Positions 46,629 through 58,500 of a stretch of 64,000 bases of DNA are shown in pieces. Both the position numbers and the translations under genes were made by a program. The DNA comes from Chelydra serpentina (lineage: Eukaryota > Chordata > Testudines > Chelydridae). The stretch is taken from assembly GCA_037349315.1 (NCBI GenBank), contig JBAIAC010000004.1, forward strand, positions 28,337,001 to 28,401,000, written 5' to 3'. The notes beneath the pieces were generated by a model. It searched no databases. It saw nothing but the letters and a program-made list of their open reading frames with translations, and had not been told where the DNA came from. Within the stretch, counting starts at the first letter, position 1. Each line of letters begins with the position of its first letter.

Positions 46629-46702
46629 AGGCCCCTTCAAGGATTGAACTCGCAACCCCGGGTTTAGCAGGCCAACGCTCAAACCCCTGAGCTATCCCTC
46701 TG
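46629..46702 (-). mobile_element. SINE head (tRNA-like), inside the Harbinger
   Basis: On the minus strand this reads GAGGGATAGCTCAGGGGTTTG, then CTGCTAAACCC and GAGTTCAATCC: the A-box, loop and B-box of the tRNA-derived SINE also present at 55181 and 40810. The CR1-type tail is missing and an ATCATCATC tract abuts it. The rest of the SINE body is gone, so I do not call a functional tRNA gene. Confidence 0.75.
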
Positions 46703-47176
46703 CCTGTATTATAGTGCAACTGAATTCCCACTAGACCTAATGTCCAGGCGTACGCTGGAGATGTATGGTAATTGTGAGCTGAGCAGGCTCCATGCTTGCC
46801 GTAGCAAACTCGGAAACCCCGGAAACCCCGGAAAAAAGGCGCGAAAAAGATTGCTTTCATGGAGGGAGGGAGGGACGTTTGATGGCTTGATGACATGTAC
46901 CCAGAACCACCAGCGACAATGTTTTCTGCCCCATCAGGCTTTGGGATCGCAACCCAGAATTCCAATGGGCGGCGGAGACTGCGGGAAGTGTGGGATAGCT
47001 ACCCGCAATGCAACGCTCCAAAAGTCGACGCTAGCCCCGCTACTGTGGACACATGTCCGTCGACCTCATGGTCTTAATGCTCTTTAGTGGGGACACACAC
47101 AATCGAGTCCATAAATTCGGGTTTTAAAATATCGACTTCTATAATTTCGACCTAATTCTGTAGTGTAGACGTACCC

Positions 47177-47179
47177 TTA
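47177..47179. repeat. TTA target-site duplication, right
   Basis: Partner of the TTA at 42415-42417. Confidence 0.85.
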
Positions 47180-47423
47180 GTGTGGGTAAGCCCTGGTGTC
47201 ACTTCAGGCACCACCAAGGAGCTTTATTCTTCAGCGCCCCAGGCGGAGGAGCAGGGCACCTACCAGCAGCACCGCAAAATGAGCCCAGGTGACAGAAACT
47301 TTGGACAGAAACTGTCCAAAGATTGTGAGGTGCCCCACTCTTGTCTGTCTGAACATCACACAGGTACGAAGCCAGCGCTGAAGGGGAGAGGGGTCACATG
47401 TGGAATGGGGCTAACAGCACTTC

Positions 47424-47515
47424 CCTATCTCCCGGGGGTGCTGTGAGGATAAATAAATTGAAAGATTGTGAGGCAGATGCTATGGCAATAGAGGCCAGAT
47501 TATATGACTATGGAG
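47424..47515 (+). repeat. Dispersed repeat, near-identical to 49625-49712
   Basis: The stretch from CCCTATCTCCC to AGAGGCCAGATTA has a near-identical partner about 2.2 kb downstream. It may be a MIR-like or LINE-3' family, or a local duplication. The nested MITEs at 47524-48939 lie between the two copies. Confidence 0.55.
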
Positions 47516-48033
47516 GCACAAAGGGCTTGTCTTCATTGCAGAGTTAACTTGGGCTCTTACATAGGAGCTGAGTTATGCACACTCCTGTCCACACACAAAA
47601 CCCCCTCCTCTATGGTACATTGACACCACACACCATTGGTGGCAGCGCTTATCAGTAGCTACATGCAGCAGTGAAAAGCAGGCTGCATCCACACTGTAGT
47701 GTGTAGCTACATGGGGCAGCGAAAGGCTCTGGCACGGGGGAGGCAGAGGAGAAAGGCTGAGGCAGCAGGACACTACACTGTTAAAAATAGGTGAGGCACT
47801 GCTTGGCTGTGAAGAGACCCATGTAGGGTACATACCCTAGGGGTTCAGGAGTGTCTACTTGACTCGCCTATGCAGTGCCTCACTGTCCACACTGCTATAT
47901 ATACCTGTGCTGGGGGGCTACCTGTGTGTGTACTCTACATGCTGCTATAAAGCATGTGCAGTGTAGACATACCCTGTGTGTGGTGGTGCTTTCAACCTGA
48001 GCTATCTGGCCCAGCCTGCAGTATAGGCTAGAG

Positions 48034-48580
48034 CAGTGGTTCTCAACCTGGGGTACATGTACCCCCGGTAGGGTGACCAGACAGCAAATGTGAAAAATTG
48101 GGATGGGGGTAGGGGGTAATAGGAGCCTATATAAGAAAAAGATCCAAAAATTGGGACTGTCCCTATAAAATTGGGACATCTGGTCACCCTAATCCCCCTG
48201 GGGGTGGGGGGTACGCAGAGGTCTTCCAGGGAGTACATCAACTCATCTAGATATTTGCTTAGTTTTACAACATGCTACATAAAAAGCACTAGCAAAGTCA
48301 GTACAAACTAAAATTTCATACAATGACTTGTTTATACTGCTCTGTATACTATACCCTGAAATGTAAGTACAATATTTATACTCCAGTTGATTTATTTTAT
48401 AATTGTATGGTAAAAATGAGAAAGGAAGCAATTTTTTCAGTACTAGTGAGCTGTGACACTTGTGTATTTTTACGTCTGATTTTGTAATCAAGTAGTTAAA
48501 TGAGGTGAAACTTGAGGCTGCACAAGACAAACCAGCCTCCTGAAAGGGGTACAGTAGTCTGGAAAGGTTGAGAACCACTG
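48034..48580. mobile_element. hAT-type MITE, same family as 41761-42191
   Basis: CAGTGGTTCTCAACC at the left and GGTTGAGAACCACTG at the right are flanked by GGCTAGAG and GACTAAAG (two mismatches). The body matches the copy at 41761-42191 in reverse orientation. It is split by the TA-target MITE at 48071-48189. Confidence 0.88.
48071..48189. mobile_element. TA-target MITE, 119 bp
   Basis: GGGTGACCAGACAG and CATCTGGTCACCC are inverted and abut TA on both sides (48069-48070 and 48190-48191). It inserted into the left arm of the hAT-type MITE, so it is the youngest layer of the nest. Confidence 0.9.
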
Positions 48581-48939
48581 GACTAAAGCTCAGGTATCAC
48601 TTTCACTCAGGCTGGTAACTCACCTCCTTTGCAGTAAGGACACAGGCTAAACCACTCGAGTGCTGATAGTCTTCCAATGCCCTCCCACAATTCCCCCTAT
48701 GTGCCTAGAAGGACAGAGAATTCTCTCATAATTCACTGCAAAAGAATTCAAAGAGTGGTGCAGCACTAAACACCATGGAGTCCCAGAAGTCCTAGCGCCA
48801 AACACGAGTGAGTGCAGCACTCGTGTGGACACAGTAAAGTGGAGTGTTGCCATTTACATCCAGACTAGGCCAACCCGGGCGCTTACACCTGAGCTAGGTG
48901 CCGGTCACCCAAGTTAACTCTGCAGTTAAGACATACTCC

Positions 48940-49624
48940 TAGGCGAAGTGATTTACCCACTTCATTGACAGTGCCAGGATTAGGACACAGAGGCCCAGAC
49001 TCCCAGTCCCCCGCTCACGCCCCCTCTCTAGTGCCAAAATCAGACAGTTTTAAATGAAATGACTCAGTGCCATTGAAGTCTACCCGGTTAACCTACTCTA
49101 CAGTACAGCAAGGGCCATTGCCTAAATGACTCCTGTTGCTCCCCACTGTTTAACTTTGCATTGACAGTCTTTGGAGGTGAACTATTTTAAAGCAAAAGCA
49201 TGACTCAAGAGGTGTAAGAAAGTCCCAGTCAGGTAGCCTCTCTCTCCATTAATGATGTTGATTGCATTTTGATACAGCATAATATCACGCATTTCACAGG
49301 ACACACAGGAAAAAAGCACTTAGCCAATCTACTGTAGGCCAAAGCAGGGGCTCGCTAGATGCAGCATGATATTTAGCCCTTTCTCTAATGCTTTACCTCA
49401 TGCTGCTCTCAGTCTACATGGGCCAAATTCAACCTTCGGTTACACCCATTAGGAGTCAGTGGGTTACACATAGGTGTAGCTAAGGGTGGATGGGACAGAT
49501 TCAGATCTGAGACACCTCACCAGGTGAGGTTCATGTTTCTTTAGGAAAGTTTTGCACAACTCTAGTGAAAGTTCTGAGAGCTGCTGATGCAGAGAAAAGC
49601 TGAAAGGGGGAGGGGGATCACATG
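48940..49624. other. No gene recognised
   Basis: No repeat end or exon could be supported here. Confidence 0.4.
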
Positions 49625-49803
49625 TCCCTATCTCCCAGGGGTGCTGTGAGGATAAATAAATTAAAGATTGTGAGGCAGATGCTATGGCAATAGAGGCCAG
49701 ATTACATGGCAACAGAGGAAAAGAGCTGGAGTAAATCAGGAGTAACTTCTCTTGCATCGGTGGAGTTTCAGCATAGTGGTGCAAGTGAGCTCAGAATCAG
49801 GCC
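49625..49803. repeat. Dispersed repeat pair partner plus foldback repeat
   Basis: The segment 49625-49712 is the partner of 47424-47515. Then 49721-49803 is a copy of the palindromic GGAGTAAATCAGGAGTAACTTC ... TCAGAATCAGGCC repeat. Confidence 0.5.
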
Positions 49804-50599
49804 TAAGATTCCAACCTGGACCCACCCTGAAGTAGTGGGTTGGAGAGTTGCTAAACCAGCCCATGGCATTCACTTTTCACACATTGTATGTTATGGTTAA
49901 TTATCATTTGTTAAGCGCTAACAGTGTGCTTGGCACTGGACACGATACAGACAGTCCTTGACCCAGAGAGATTATAACCTAGAAACCCAGCACAGAAAGG
50001 CGAGTTGCACTGGGAGAGCAAGAGGACGAGATCATCAGGTGCCTCAAAGTAATCTCATCCCTGAAATCCCGTTATGTCCTTCAGCTGAGGACATTAGCAT
50101 GTCTAGACCTGTAATTCTGTCTGCAGTAGAACTGCCCTCTCAACGCCTTACACGAATATTAACTTTTGTTTTAGTAACATGCAGTGGAATTTTAATAAGC
50201 ATCATGTTCTCCCCTCGGGGTCAGGTATGTTATCTCCAGTGATTCCTGCAGACTGATGTGATAAGTGAATATAGAACTGTGAGCTAGCAGTGTCTGTTTC
50301 CATTTTAATTTCCTAAGGGTTGGGGTTTCTTTCAGCTGACAAAAACAGCTGCACCGCAACGGCAAACTTCCGTGTCTCAGTGGTGACTGTGTCATCCCCA
50401 TTATACTAAACTTTGCTCAGCAGTAATCTGTGTTATGTTGTTATTAATGTTATTATTCAAGAATGCTTTGCACTGCAATTTTCCTTTGAAAATAAATGTG
50501 TTTTCAAGTGGAAATATGCCAAATTAGTTACAGCTAATAATCATAGCATCTGGAAAGGCAGGCGCTATCCTGCCCTGGCAAATAGGACCTGCTTCCAAT

Positions 50600-50719
50600 G
50601 GACCAAATTCTTCTCTTAGTTCCTCCAGGTTACACTGGTTTAACTCCACTGGGGCTGCACTGCAAAGTCAATGGAGTTACAACGGTGTAAAATCAGTGTG
50701 AGACCAGAGTCAGGCCTAA
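50600..50719. repeat. Palindromic dispersed repeat
   Basis: A left arm with GGTTACACTGGTTTAACTCCA and a right arm with AATGGAGTTACAACGGTGTAAA can pair. It belongs to the same family as the copies at 38529, 49721, 53866 and 56476. Confidence 0.55.
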
Positions 50720-50770
50720 TGACCTCAGTAGTTACTCCAGCCACAATTTTCAAAAATGACTAGTGACTTT

Positions 50771-51024
50771 GAAGCAATGGTCTCAAGTTGCAGTGGGGGA
50801 GGTCTAGGTTGGATATTAGGAAACACTGTTTCACTAGGAGGGTGGTGAAGCACTGGAATGGGTTACCTAGAGAGGTGGTGGAATCTCCTTCCTTAGAGGT
50901 TTTTAAGGCCCGGCTTGACAAAGCCTTGGCTGGGATGATTTAGTTGGGGATTGGTCCTGCTTTGAAGAGAGGATTGGACTAGATGACCTCCCGAGGTCTC
51001 TCCCAACCCTAATATTCTATGATT
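50771..51024 (+). mobile_element. CR1 LINE 3' fragment
   Basis: It begins GAAGCAATGGTCTCAAGTTGC and ends CCCTAATATTCTATGAT. The [17 protein letters not shown] block is encoded. It is strongly 5'-truncated. Confidence 0.9.
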
Positions 51025-53865
51025 TGGGTGCATCCATTTTTTGAGCCCCACTTTAAAACACCTTAAAAGTGGAGCTGCTTACCCTCTGAAAATCAGGCTT
51101 CTTTAGAGTGTCTGAAATTGGGCATCCAAAAATTGAGGCAACTCAGGACCATTAGCCACTTTTGAAAATAGTGACTTCTGCATTTACATCAGTATAGCAG
51201 AGAAAAGCATGTAGCCCAACATGTATGAATTTCACTGCTCAGAGCTCACTCTACTTCATGGCATGCCAATAAGCTGATGTAACCCAATGCTGACATATCC
51301 AAGCTGGCTCACATAGTTAGAGAACTACTTTTTTTGGAAGTAGGTAATTAATACAGTAGGCAGAAGAAGCTGGAAGCAGGCATGTTTTGACAAAGGTTAC
51401 TCTAGAGTCTAGCAGGGCAACTAGTTAAATTAAAGAACACTGTGTCTGGTAGTGTTGGAGCCCTAATTAAGTGGATGTGCAGATACATAATTTAACCATT
51501 AATATGCAGCAAACTCTAAGGAATCCATGAAAGCAACGTTCAAATATTAACACAGTTGAGCTTAATTACGCTCCCTCTGTCTCTTAGTTGGTGAAGCTAA
51601 AGCCAGTTTTGGTCTTAAGAAAAGAAAAAAAAAAGAGTAATTCTCGTAGGGGACTATATAGAGCAGCTCTTAAGGGTTCTGTTGAAAACCGGTTAGATGC
51701 AGGTATTGTTAGTCAGCCTTTTAAAGATCAGCAAAACATTCTGAAATAAATTTAGAGTCCAATCCTGCAAACCTAATTCACATGAATAATCCAAGTAGGT
51801 CCAGTGAGTCCAATGTGGCAACTTGTGTGAGTAGAACATTGCATGTCTGGCATCAGTATGAATGATTTATATTCACTCAAGCAGATCTAGGTACTTATCT
51901 GGCCCTTGTCTCCACAGTGTCTGATCCCCTCACTGTCATTAATAGATTTTATCCTCCCGACCCCTCTGTGAGGTAGCGAAGTTCTGTTATCCCCATTTAT
52001 AGACAAATGAGGAACAGAGGCACAGGGTAGATGAAGTGACCCAACCAAGGTCACCCAGGACGTTTTTGGCTGAGCCAGGCATAAAACCCAGGTCTCTTGA
52101 GTCCCATTTGTAAATTGGTGGGTGGTTTAACCATCCAGGAATGGAAATCAAGCTCTAAGCCTCAGTCCTTTTGAGGTGCTTTCCCCGGGACTTGTTTAGT
52201 GGCACCTATCACCAAACCACAAACCAAATCATTTGAAATACACAAGGCAATAATTGCCCAGGGGCTTTCCCTGCTTTACCAAACCAGGAGAGAGGGCACA
52301 CCATTCCCATTAGTTGCCCTTTAACCCCAGCTTACCCTTGCTTTTAAACCCTGTCCCAAGCCTGCTAACTCTTTACAGGCTGCAGTGCCTTTACCTTGTC
52401 CCATAAATCCAGTCCCCCATCAACTACACCATCCTTCCTACCTCACTCTGTGTGTCGGTGTAAATGTACACATACAAAAAACACTTTTACTGTTATTTTT
52501 ACGTTGGCCATTGGAAGCTGAAGAGTCTTATCAACAGAGGGTCACTCTAAGTATTTGAATAGTCTCCAGAGAGCAACAAAGAAAAACAACTTTCCTGTGC
52601 TTTAGGGAGCACTTGATATACATGTTTCTCTATTTTACTTTTTATTGCACATAATTAAGTAGCCATAAGTCTGAATCAAATTCACCATGACCCGACTGTA
52701 AGTGTTTCACTTAGCCGGCCTAAACCTCTTTACATTCCTCAACTCTGATCTGCTAATCCCCCATAAATAATCAGCGTTGCTCAGAGAACTCAAGCGAGTG
52801 TAAAGATTTATGTGTAAAGGATTTGTCATTTCCCACCAGCCTTAACCTGTATCAAGATGTGCGGGTGGGTGGTGGGACTGAGGAGGGAGGAAATGAGATG
52901 GGGACTGTTCTGTGAGAGGAATATTGGCTTTGCTGTTTGCTGATCAGGGACTTGTGATCACACATCCGAGTCCCACAATAAAATCTGGGAGGGGAAGAAC
53001 CTCAGAGAGTAGGAATTACATTTCAGTAAACCATGTGAGGGCCTTGTACCAGATCTCTCACTCTATGTGAGCGCACACACGATTTCAGTGGCAACGTATT
53101 CAGAAAGGTGATGACCTACTGGTGTTTGGCTTTTCAGCGCCTGTCCTGGTTGTGCATAGTCCCAGGTCTAGAGAGAGCAGAAGAAGATGGGGGGTGGGTC
53201 GGAGAGGGAGGTTTGTTTCTTAAAGAGAATAAAGAAATGGCAGCAAATTTCATCTTCTGCCCCTCAATCATTGTACCTTCCAGTGCAGGTGGCCAATCTT
53301 GTCCCTTCCAGTGCAGGTGGCCATCTTTGAGGGTGTTCCCTGTTTTGTAAAATACATGATGCAGTTTTGTTCATGCATGTTACAGCCTGGTTTCCCTGCT
53401 TGTCTAGTTACCAAGTGCATTTCCCTTCACCATCACTGTATTCCATGTGGTTTTTGTTTTAATGCAATTCCAGAGCGTGCCCCCTAATGGCACGGTGTGG
53501 CACTGCAGGCAGCCTGGCCTCAGTTCTTTTCTGGTTCTCCCAATAACTCATTCACAGCACAGAGTACTTAAAGTAACATTCCTCCTCTTGGAGTCTAATG
53601 TATTAACTTCTTATAGAACACAGTCTCCTTTGGCTTGTCAGACCCCAAACCTTCAGACCCTGTCATGGAATAGGGGTTGATTGGCCCTGGGTTCCACTGC
53701 CCCTTAAAGGAGACAGAACACAGTTTCAGACATGGACAGTACTTCAGTGGTTACCAGCTGTTCCCATAAGGGCCATATAATTGAAAAAATTGCCTTTGTG
53801 CAAACCATTTGCATTGAATTTGACTCTGCTTCTTTCAGTACAGAACAGTTCTACTGTATGCTTGG
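51025..53865. other. No gene; one MIR-like fragment
   Basis: A minus-strand MIR-like sequence (GAGGAACAGAGGCACAGGG, then CAAGGTCACCCAGGA) lies at about 51945-52115. No exon or RNA gene is seen elsewhere. Confidence 0.4.
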
Positions 53866-53960
53866 GCCAGATTCTGATCTCATTTACATGGAGTAAATCT
53901 ATTGAATTGATTGAAGTTACCCTGGATTTACATTGGTGTAACAGAGATTAGAATGTAGCT
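53866..53960. repeat. Palindromic dispersed repeat
   Basis: The left arm CCAGATTCTGATCTCATTTAC pairs with the right arm GTGTAACAGAGATTAGAATG. It is an old foldback type of unknown superfamily. Confidence 0.6.
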
Positions 53961-54284
53961 CCTTAAGATCTGTTCATTTTCCCTTGCAGGTTTTGTTACT
54001 GGTTGATCAAAAGCAGGAGTTGAAGTGGTGGGGGGGCGGGGGGGGAGGAAAAGGCAGTAATACTGTACCCTCTGCCAGGTGCATCTTTATCTTTGTCTCT
54101 GACCTCATTTTTATTCTGTTTCAATAGTTCACTTTTTTATTTGGCGTCTTCTTTTTCCTTTCATTTTCCATTTTCTCTCTTGCTTGTTTTCTTTTTTAAA
54201 CTCTTCTTCCCTTACTGCATTCCCCACCCGGCCCCTTTTTGGACCATTTTCTCCCACAGGGAAGGTTGATCTCTAACCTGATGT

Positions 54285-54570
54285 GAACATACAAATGGCC
54301 ACACTGGGTCAGACCAATGGTCAGTCTAGCCCGGTATCCTGTCTACCGACAGTGGCCAACACCAGGTGCTTCAGAATGTGTTTGGGCCTGTTCAGGGCTA
54401 TAAGTACAATCAACCAATGAGATCACAGGATGCTGGGTCACCATTCTTACTGGTCTTGAGACTCCTCTTAGCTTTACCAGTCTGTCTCTACCCTCTATGG
54501 AGTGGACAGCAGAAGTCATGATGAGTGTTCAATAATTCCTTCCAGAAGTATCCCTAATGTAGCTTCCCCC
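54285..54570 (-). mobile_element. L3/CR1-like LINE fragment
   Basis: This contains GGCCACACTGGGTCAGACCA, AGTCTAGCCCGGTATCCTGTC and CAACACCAGGTGCTTCAGA, the block typical of L3-like 3' sequence, in antisense. The ends are approximate. Confidence 0.6.
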
Positions 54571-55180
54571 ACATCTCATTTTAGCTAGGTGTCGCACTTA
54601 AAGGGATATTGACGCTGATTGAGAGTAAGAGGCAAAAACTGCTGTTGTTATAGAGAGAGAATGTGACCCAGTAAGCAGGGTGTCTCTGTCTCCCATTCCA
54701 GACCCTTCAACCACCTCTAGAAGGTAGATCTAACCTTCCAGACTTTTTATAGCCTGGCTACAGGAAGCAAAGAGCACTGTAAAGTTCTTAGAGCCAGGTG
54801 GGCTACAATGGTGCAAAACTCTGACTCTCACAGTTCTTTCTCTTTTTCCGTCCAGACTTATCTGCCCTGCAGATCAATGCCCTCAGCAGTTAGACAGCAG
54901 CTGGTTATATCTTCTTTGCTTCTAATAATAAACTCATGAAGCTCTACATGTGCTTACATGAAAGAGGCCTATTGGTACCGCTTAGCCTTTTCTGGAAGCC
55001 ATTGCTAAAATTGTTCCCAGGCCCTGAGTCCCATCTTATAATGTGTCTTTAAATGGTTTATTCTTCAGCTCAAATGGTCTGAGTTATTAACTAAAACCTC
55101 TCTGCTATTATTCACCTTTCCCAAATTGCTGCAGGTCAGGCAGATTTAACTAGGCTCAGGTTCTCAGATGAGGCTAGATT
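54571..55180. other. No gene recognised
   Basis: This is non-coding sequence with nothing supported. Confidence 0.4.
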
Positions 55181-55371
55181 CATAATCATAGAATCATAGA
55201 ATATCAGGGTTGGAAGGGACCTTAGGAGGTCATCTAGTCCAACCCGCTGCTCAAAGCAGGCCCAATTCCCAATTTTTTGTCCCAGATCCCTAAATGGCCC
55301 CCTCAAGGATTGAACTCACAATCCTGGGTTTAGCAGACCAATGCTCAAACCACTGAGCTATCCCTCCCCCC
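55181..55371 (-). mobile_element. Complete tRNA-derived SINE with CR1-type 3' end
   Basis: On the minus strand it starts GGGGGGAGGGATAGCTCAGTG (A-box TAGCTCAGTGG). It continues through a tRNA-like loop to the B-box GAGTTCAATCC (55308-55318). The body holds GGGGCCATTTAGGGATCTGG. The tail GGTTGGACTAGATGACCTCC ... ATTCTATGATTCTATGAT is the CR1 end. This is the structure of the tortoise Pol III SINE family, mobilised in trans by CR1. No clear target duplication is seen. Confidence 0.9.
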
Positions 55372-56475
55372 AATGAAAAGTCACTGATTATTTTCATATT
55401 TTGCTCTTAAATTGCTCCCAGTCCTATGCTGAAATGGCACCAAATTCCAGAGGTTGAGCTTCTCTGAGGTGCTGCACGTAAGCTTTAAGGAGACCTGCAA
55501 TGCTAATCCTATATATGCGGCCACCCAGAAGCTTATTCACAACATTTAGGCAGCATCAGACTCTTGTTTCACTCTTCCAGTGACTTGCTCCATACTGTAC
55601 AAATAGCCAGCTGAGAATGTGGATTCAGTGGTGGCTAATAGTCTGACAAGTCTTCCAAACTGTGTCTTTCATTGGGGACAGTCTTTCTTCAGTATTGTAG
55701 TGTGCATATTCTGGATACAGCTATTCACTTCATCTAAGCTAGGTCAAATAGACTCTTTCTATCTTTGGAGTCGTTTTTCCATTTTAGCTTGGTTTTTCAC
55801 CTCCCGGCTTGTACGTTTATTACCGAAGGGCTCTGAAAGACACACCTGGGTAAACTGAAAGGCAGTTTTAAATAACCTGGATTGGTGCTTCTGAATTCTG
55901 CAGTTTCATTGGTTGCTTGTGCCTGTTCAAGTATGACATAAGAAAAAATCCTTCAAACTAGAGATTAACTGATCTTGTCTGCTCTGAGAAATGCCATTCC
56001 AGCTAAGAAACATTGTTCATTTCCCTTTCTGCCTGGTTTACTACTTTCTGCCAAGTTTTGGATTATGCGTGGTCAAAATTTTCTCATCCAAAAATGCCAA
56101 TTTGTCAAAAGCAAAAAGTTTCATGGACAGGTGTGAACTTCAGCAACATTTCATTTGGGTAGAAAAATTGAAAAAAGCATTTCAGTAAGCATTTTCACCA
56201 TTTGGAAAGGAACATAGCACATTTCTGTTTAGAAACTTTTTGTTTCAGTTTTTTAAATTTTATAATAGAAAATAGTTAATTGGAATGAAACATCCGTTTT
56301 ATTGAAATGAAACATTTCTATCAACCCAAAATGATTTTTTTTTTCCAGAATCATGGGAAATTTCAACATTTTTTGTTTTTGTTCCATTTTACGATGAATT
56401 TTTTTTTCAAAATTACAGTATTTCTCGTGAAACAGAAAATCAGGTTCCCCCACAGCTTTATTTGGGACAATATTT
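55372..56475. other. No gene recognised
   Basis: This is AT-rich non-coding sequence. Frames near 55619 and 55991 have no known motif. Confidence 0.4.
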
Positions 56476-56570
56476 GCTCTCATCTATACTAATATAAATC
56501 TGAGTAACTCCGGTGAAACCAGTGGAGTTACTGTGGATTTATATTGGTATAACTGAGAGCAGAATTTGGC
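56476..56570. repeat. Palindromic dispersed repeat
   Basis: GCTCTCATCTATACTAATAT pairs with ATATTGGTATAACTGAGAGC around a central AACTCCGGTGAAACCAGTGG segment. It is one of the clearest copies of the family. Confidence 0.65.
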
Positions 56571-56987
56571 AGTCTGTGTGCAAAGAACAGCCACAAAACA
56601 TCGAACTATAATTATTTCATTTCCTTCTACATCAGCCTCTTGACATATGTAACATAGGGCACCTGATTGGAAACCTTGTGCAATCTCCAGATGGTAATGC
56701 TAACAGGTGTATGGTCCCTGAGAGATCTTACATCTGTGGCATGAGTCAAAGCTGCCTTGCCACAACTTTAACTTATTCAGGAGCTGGGCTACTGAGAATC
56801 GGGGAGCTGTGATCAGTTCTGTGACAGCGCCCCCTCTCTGCTCCATGCCCAAGCAGAGCCTCAGCACAGAGCAGAATCAAGGCCATAGTGTTCTCAAAAC
56901 TCTTAAGAAAAAGGTTGGTTTTGGGGGGTAGGGGGGCAGGAGTGACACAGAGACCTACCTTTGGTTCACTACTCTGTCAACAATGCT

Positions 56988-58500
56988 TGTCAGGCCTGAC
57001 ATACTCATTACACATAACACACTGTTGTCATAATCTGTATCTAAAAGGTGTCATGTAAGATATCATTAGAAAACTAATAACTCATTGATCATTAATATCC
57101 TTGCATGATGTATGTACAGGGGTGTGTGCAAACAGTTATGAATATGTGCTAGAATTATGCTCTTACAGTGTGTCTGGCAAGCAGTGCATAAGCCCAGTCT
57201 GCCCGAGACAAAGGAATGTGTATTTGCTAGTTGTCAGGCAGAGACAATGAAGGCACATTTACACAAAAGGTAACCAAAGCCATCAACTAAGCGAGTGGGG
57301 AGTTGGCCTCTGGACTATAAAGACAGGAGGTCTGAACCTCAGATAATAAGTAACTGAATTAACTGATTGCATACAATATTCCTGTATTATAAAAGTGTCA
57401 AGGCTTTTATGAAAGCTAATGACAGACTGGTGGTTAATATCATTGTCAAATGTATGTATTAACACTATACGAGGGATTATGAATACTCCCTGATATTATG
57501 CTTTAAAGTCTGTGTCCAAACACAGGGAGAAACAGGTTTCCTCAGACACGAGGGAAGGTAGCACTGTAGAATCAAAACAAGGGAAGCTCAATTTACATAG
57601 GAATCAGCAGGGGGATGGGATGTGCACAGAAAGGGAAGAACAGCATGAGGTCATCCTGAATCTGGGATCAAAACAGGAAGTTTGGGAAAATGTAAGGGGA
57701 GAGAAGAAGCCAGCTTGGCATCCCTCACTGGACAGACACAAGGGGCCAAAGCTCTTGCAAGATGAGAAAGATGGGTCCTTCAAGGTGGCTGAAGTCTCTA
57801 GGAACTGAATATAGGTGAGAAACCTGCTTAGGCAAAAATCTTTCATGTAGGAAGATAAGGGAAACCAGTACCTTGTACTTCAGTGGCAGCTCCTGACTGA
57901 GAGAAAGTCAGTCATGGCTGGAAAGAAAAAGATTGGTAAGAAATCTACCTCAAACCAAGGTTGTGGCTTGTTGAGTTAAGTCTCAGCCACTAGAAAGCAT
58001 ATTTTTACTTTTGTTTGTTTGTAACCTTTTCTAACTTTATTCCTTCAAACAAAACAAACTTATTTTAATTTGACAATAAACCAGCTCAATGCTGTGTTCA
58101 CAAGGAAGGGTATATTTACCCCAGTTAAATTAATATGCTGTGATGTGCTTTTGTCTTTTTAAAGGCGCAAACCAACCATATTATTTCTCTGAGTGAAGAG
58201 GGTTGGACACATCAGGGCAGACAGTTTTGAGGAAATTCAGGACTGGGAGTGTGTTGAGGTTGCTCTGCAAGTAGTAACCAAGGCTGGTAGAAATCAAGGT
58301 GGGGCTGTTGTATTGTAGACAGGCTGCAAGGGTCAGAGCGCTGAACCAGGGCTGCACAGCGCAGAGACACTCAGGATACTACATGCTTATCTGCTGGCTA
58401 TTGGTGTACTGGTTGTAAACCACCGTAGCAGTGCATTTAAGGCACCCAGGGTTACAGGATAGGCCCCTTAGTGGTCTGGATTGCACTCCAAAACATGGTG
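56988..58500 (+). mobile_element. Possible LTR-like repeat
   Basis: It starts near TGTCAGGCCTGACATAC, has TATAAAG at 57316-57322 and AATAAA at 58075-58080, and resembles a repeat I know from turtles. The 3' end and target duplication were not found, so the boundary at about 58500 is a guess. The 98-codon frame at 57512-57808 is not a recognised protein. Confidence 0.45.

Larger units (their letters stand above)
42418..47176. mobile_element. Near full-length PIF/Harbinger transposon
   Basis: This 4.76-kb element is bounded by inverted ends (GCCCTGGTCTACACTACGAG at the left and CTGTAGTGTAGACGTACCC at the right) and TTA duplications. AGGTCGAA subterminal blocks occur on both sides. It carries the two genes typical of the superfamily: a trihelix DNA-binding partner on the plus strand and a DDE nuclease on the minus strand, which converge. 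An antisense frame lies within the intron of the first gene. A SINE head at 46629-46702 and a short tandem duplication at 46505-46605 disturb the right part. The layout matches elements I know as abundant in turtles. Lesions in both genes suggest it is inactive. Confidence 0.95.
47524..48939. mobile_element. Harbinger-like MITE with nested elements
   Basis: The left end GGCTTGTCTTCATTGCAGAG and the right end (read inward on the minus strand) GGAGTATGTCTTAACTGCAG both run into GAGTTAACTTGGG. The ends therefore form an inverted pair with the GTCT-type terminus of the Harbinger family. Flanking triplets AAG and TAG are only similar, so the exact ends are uncertain. A further GTGTAGACATACCC end near 47960-47975 suggests another MITE inside. 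The hAT-type element at 48034-48580 sits within it. Confidence 0.6.

Noticed and set aside
46629..46702. Possible tRNA gene
   Set aside because: The A- and B-box match the tRNA-like head of the SINE family at 55181, and the body after the B-box follows the SINE, not a tRNA acceptor stem.
55308..55371. Possible tRNA gene on the minus strand
   Set aside because: It continues into the SINE body and a CR1-type tail, so it is the head of a SINE.
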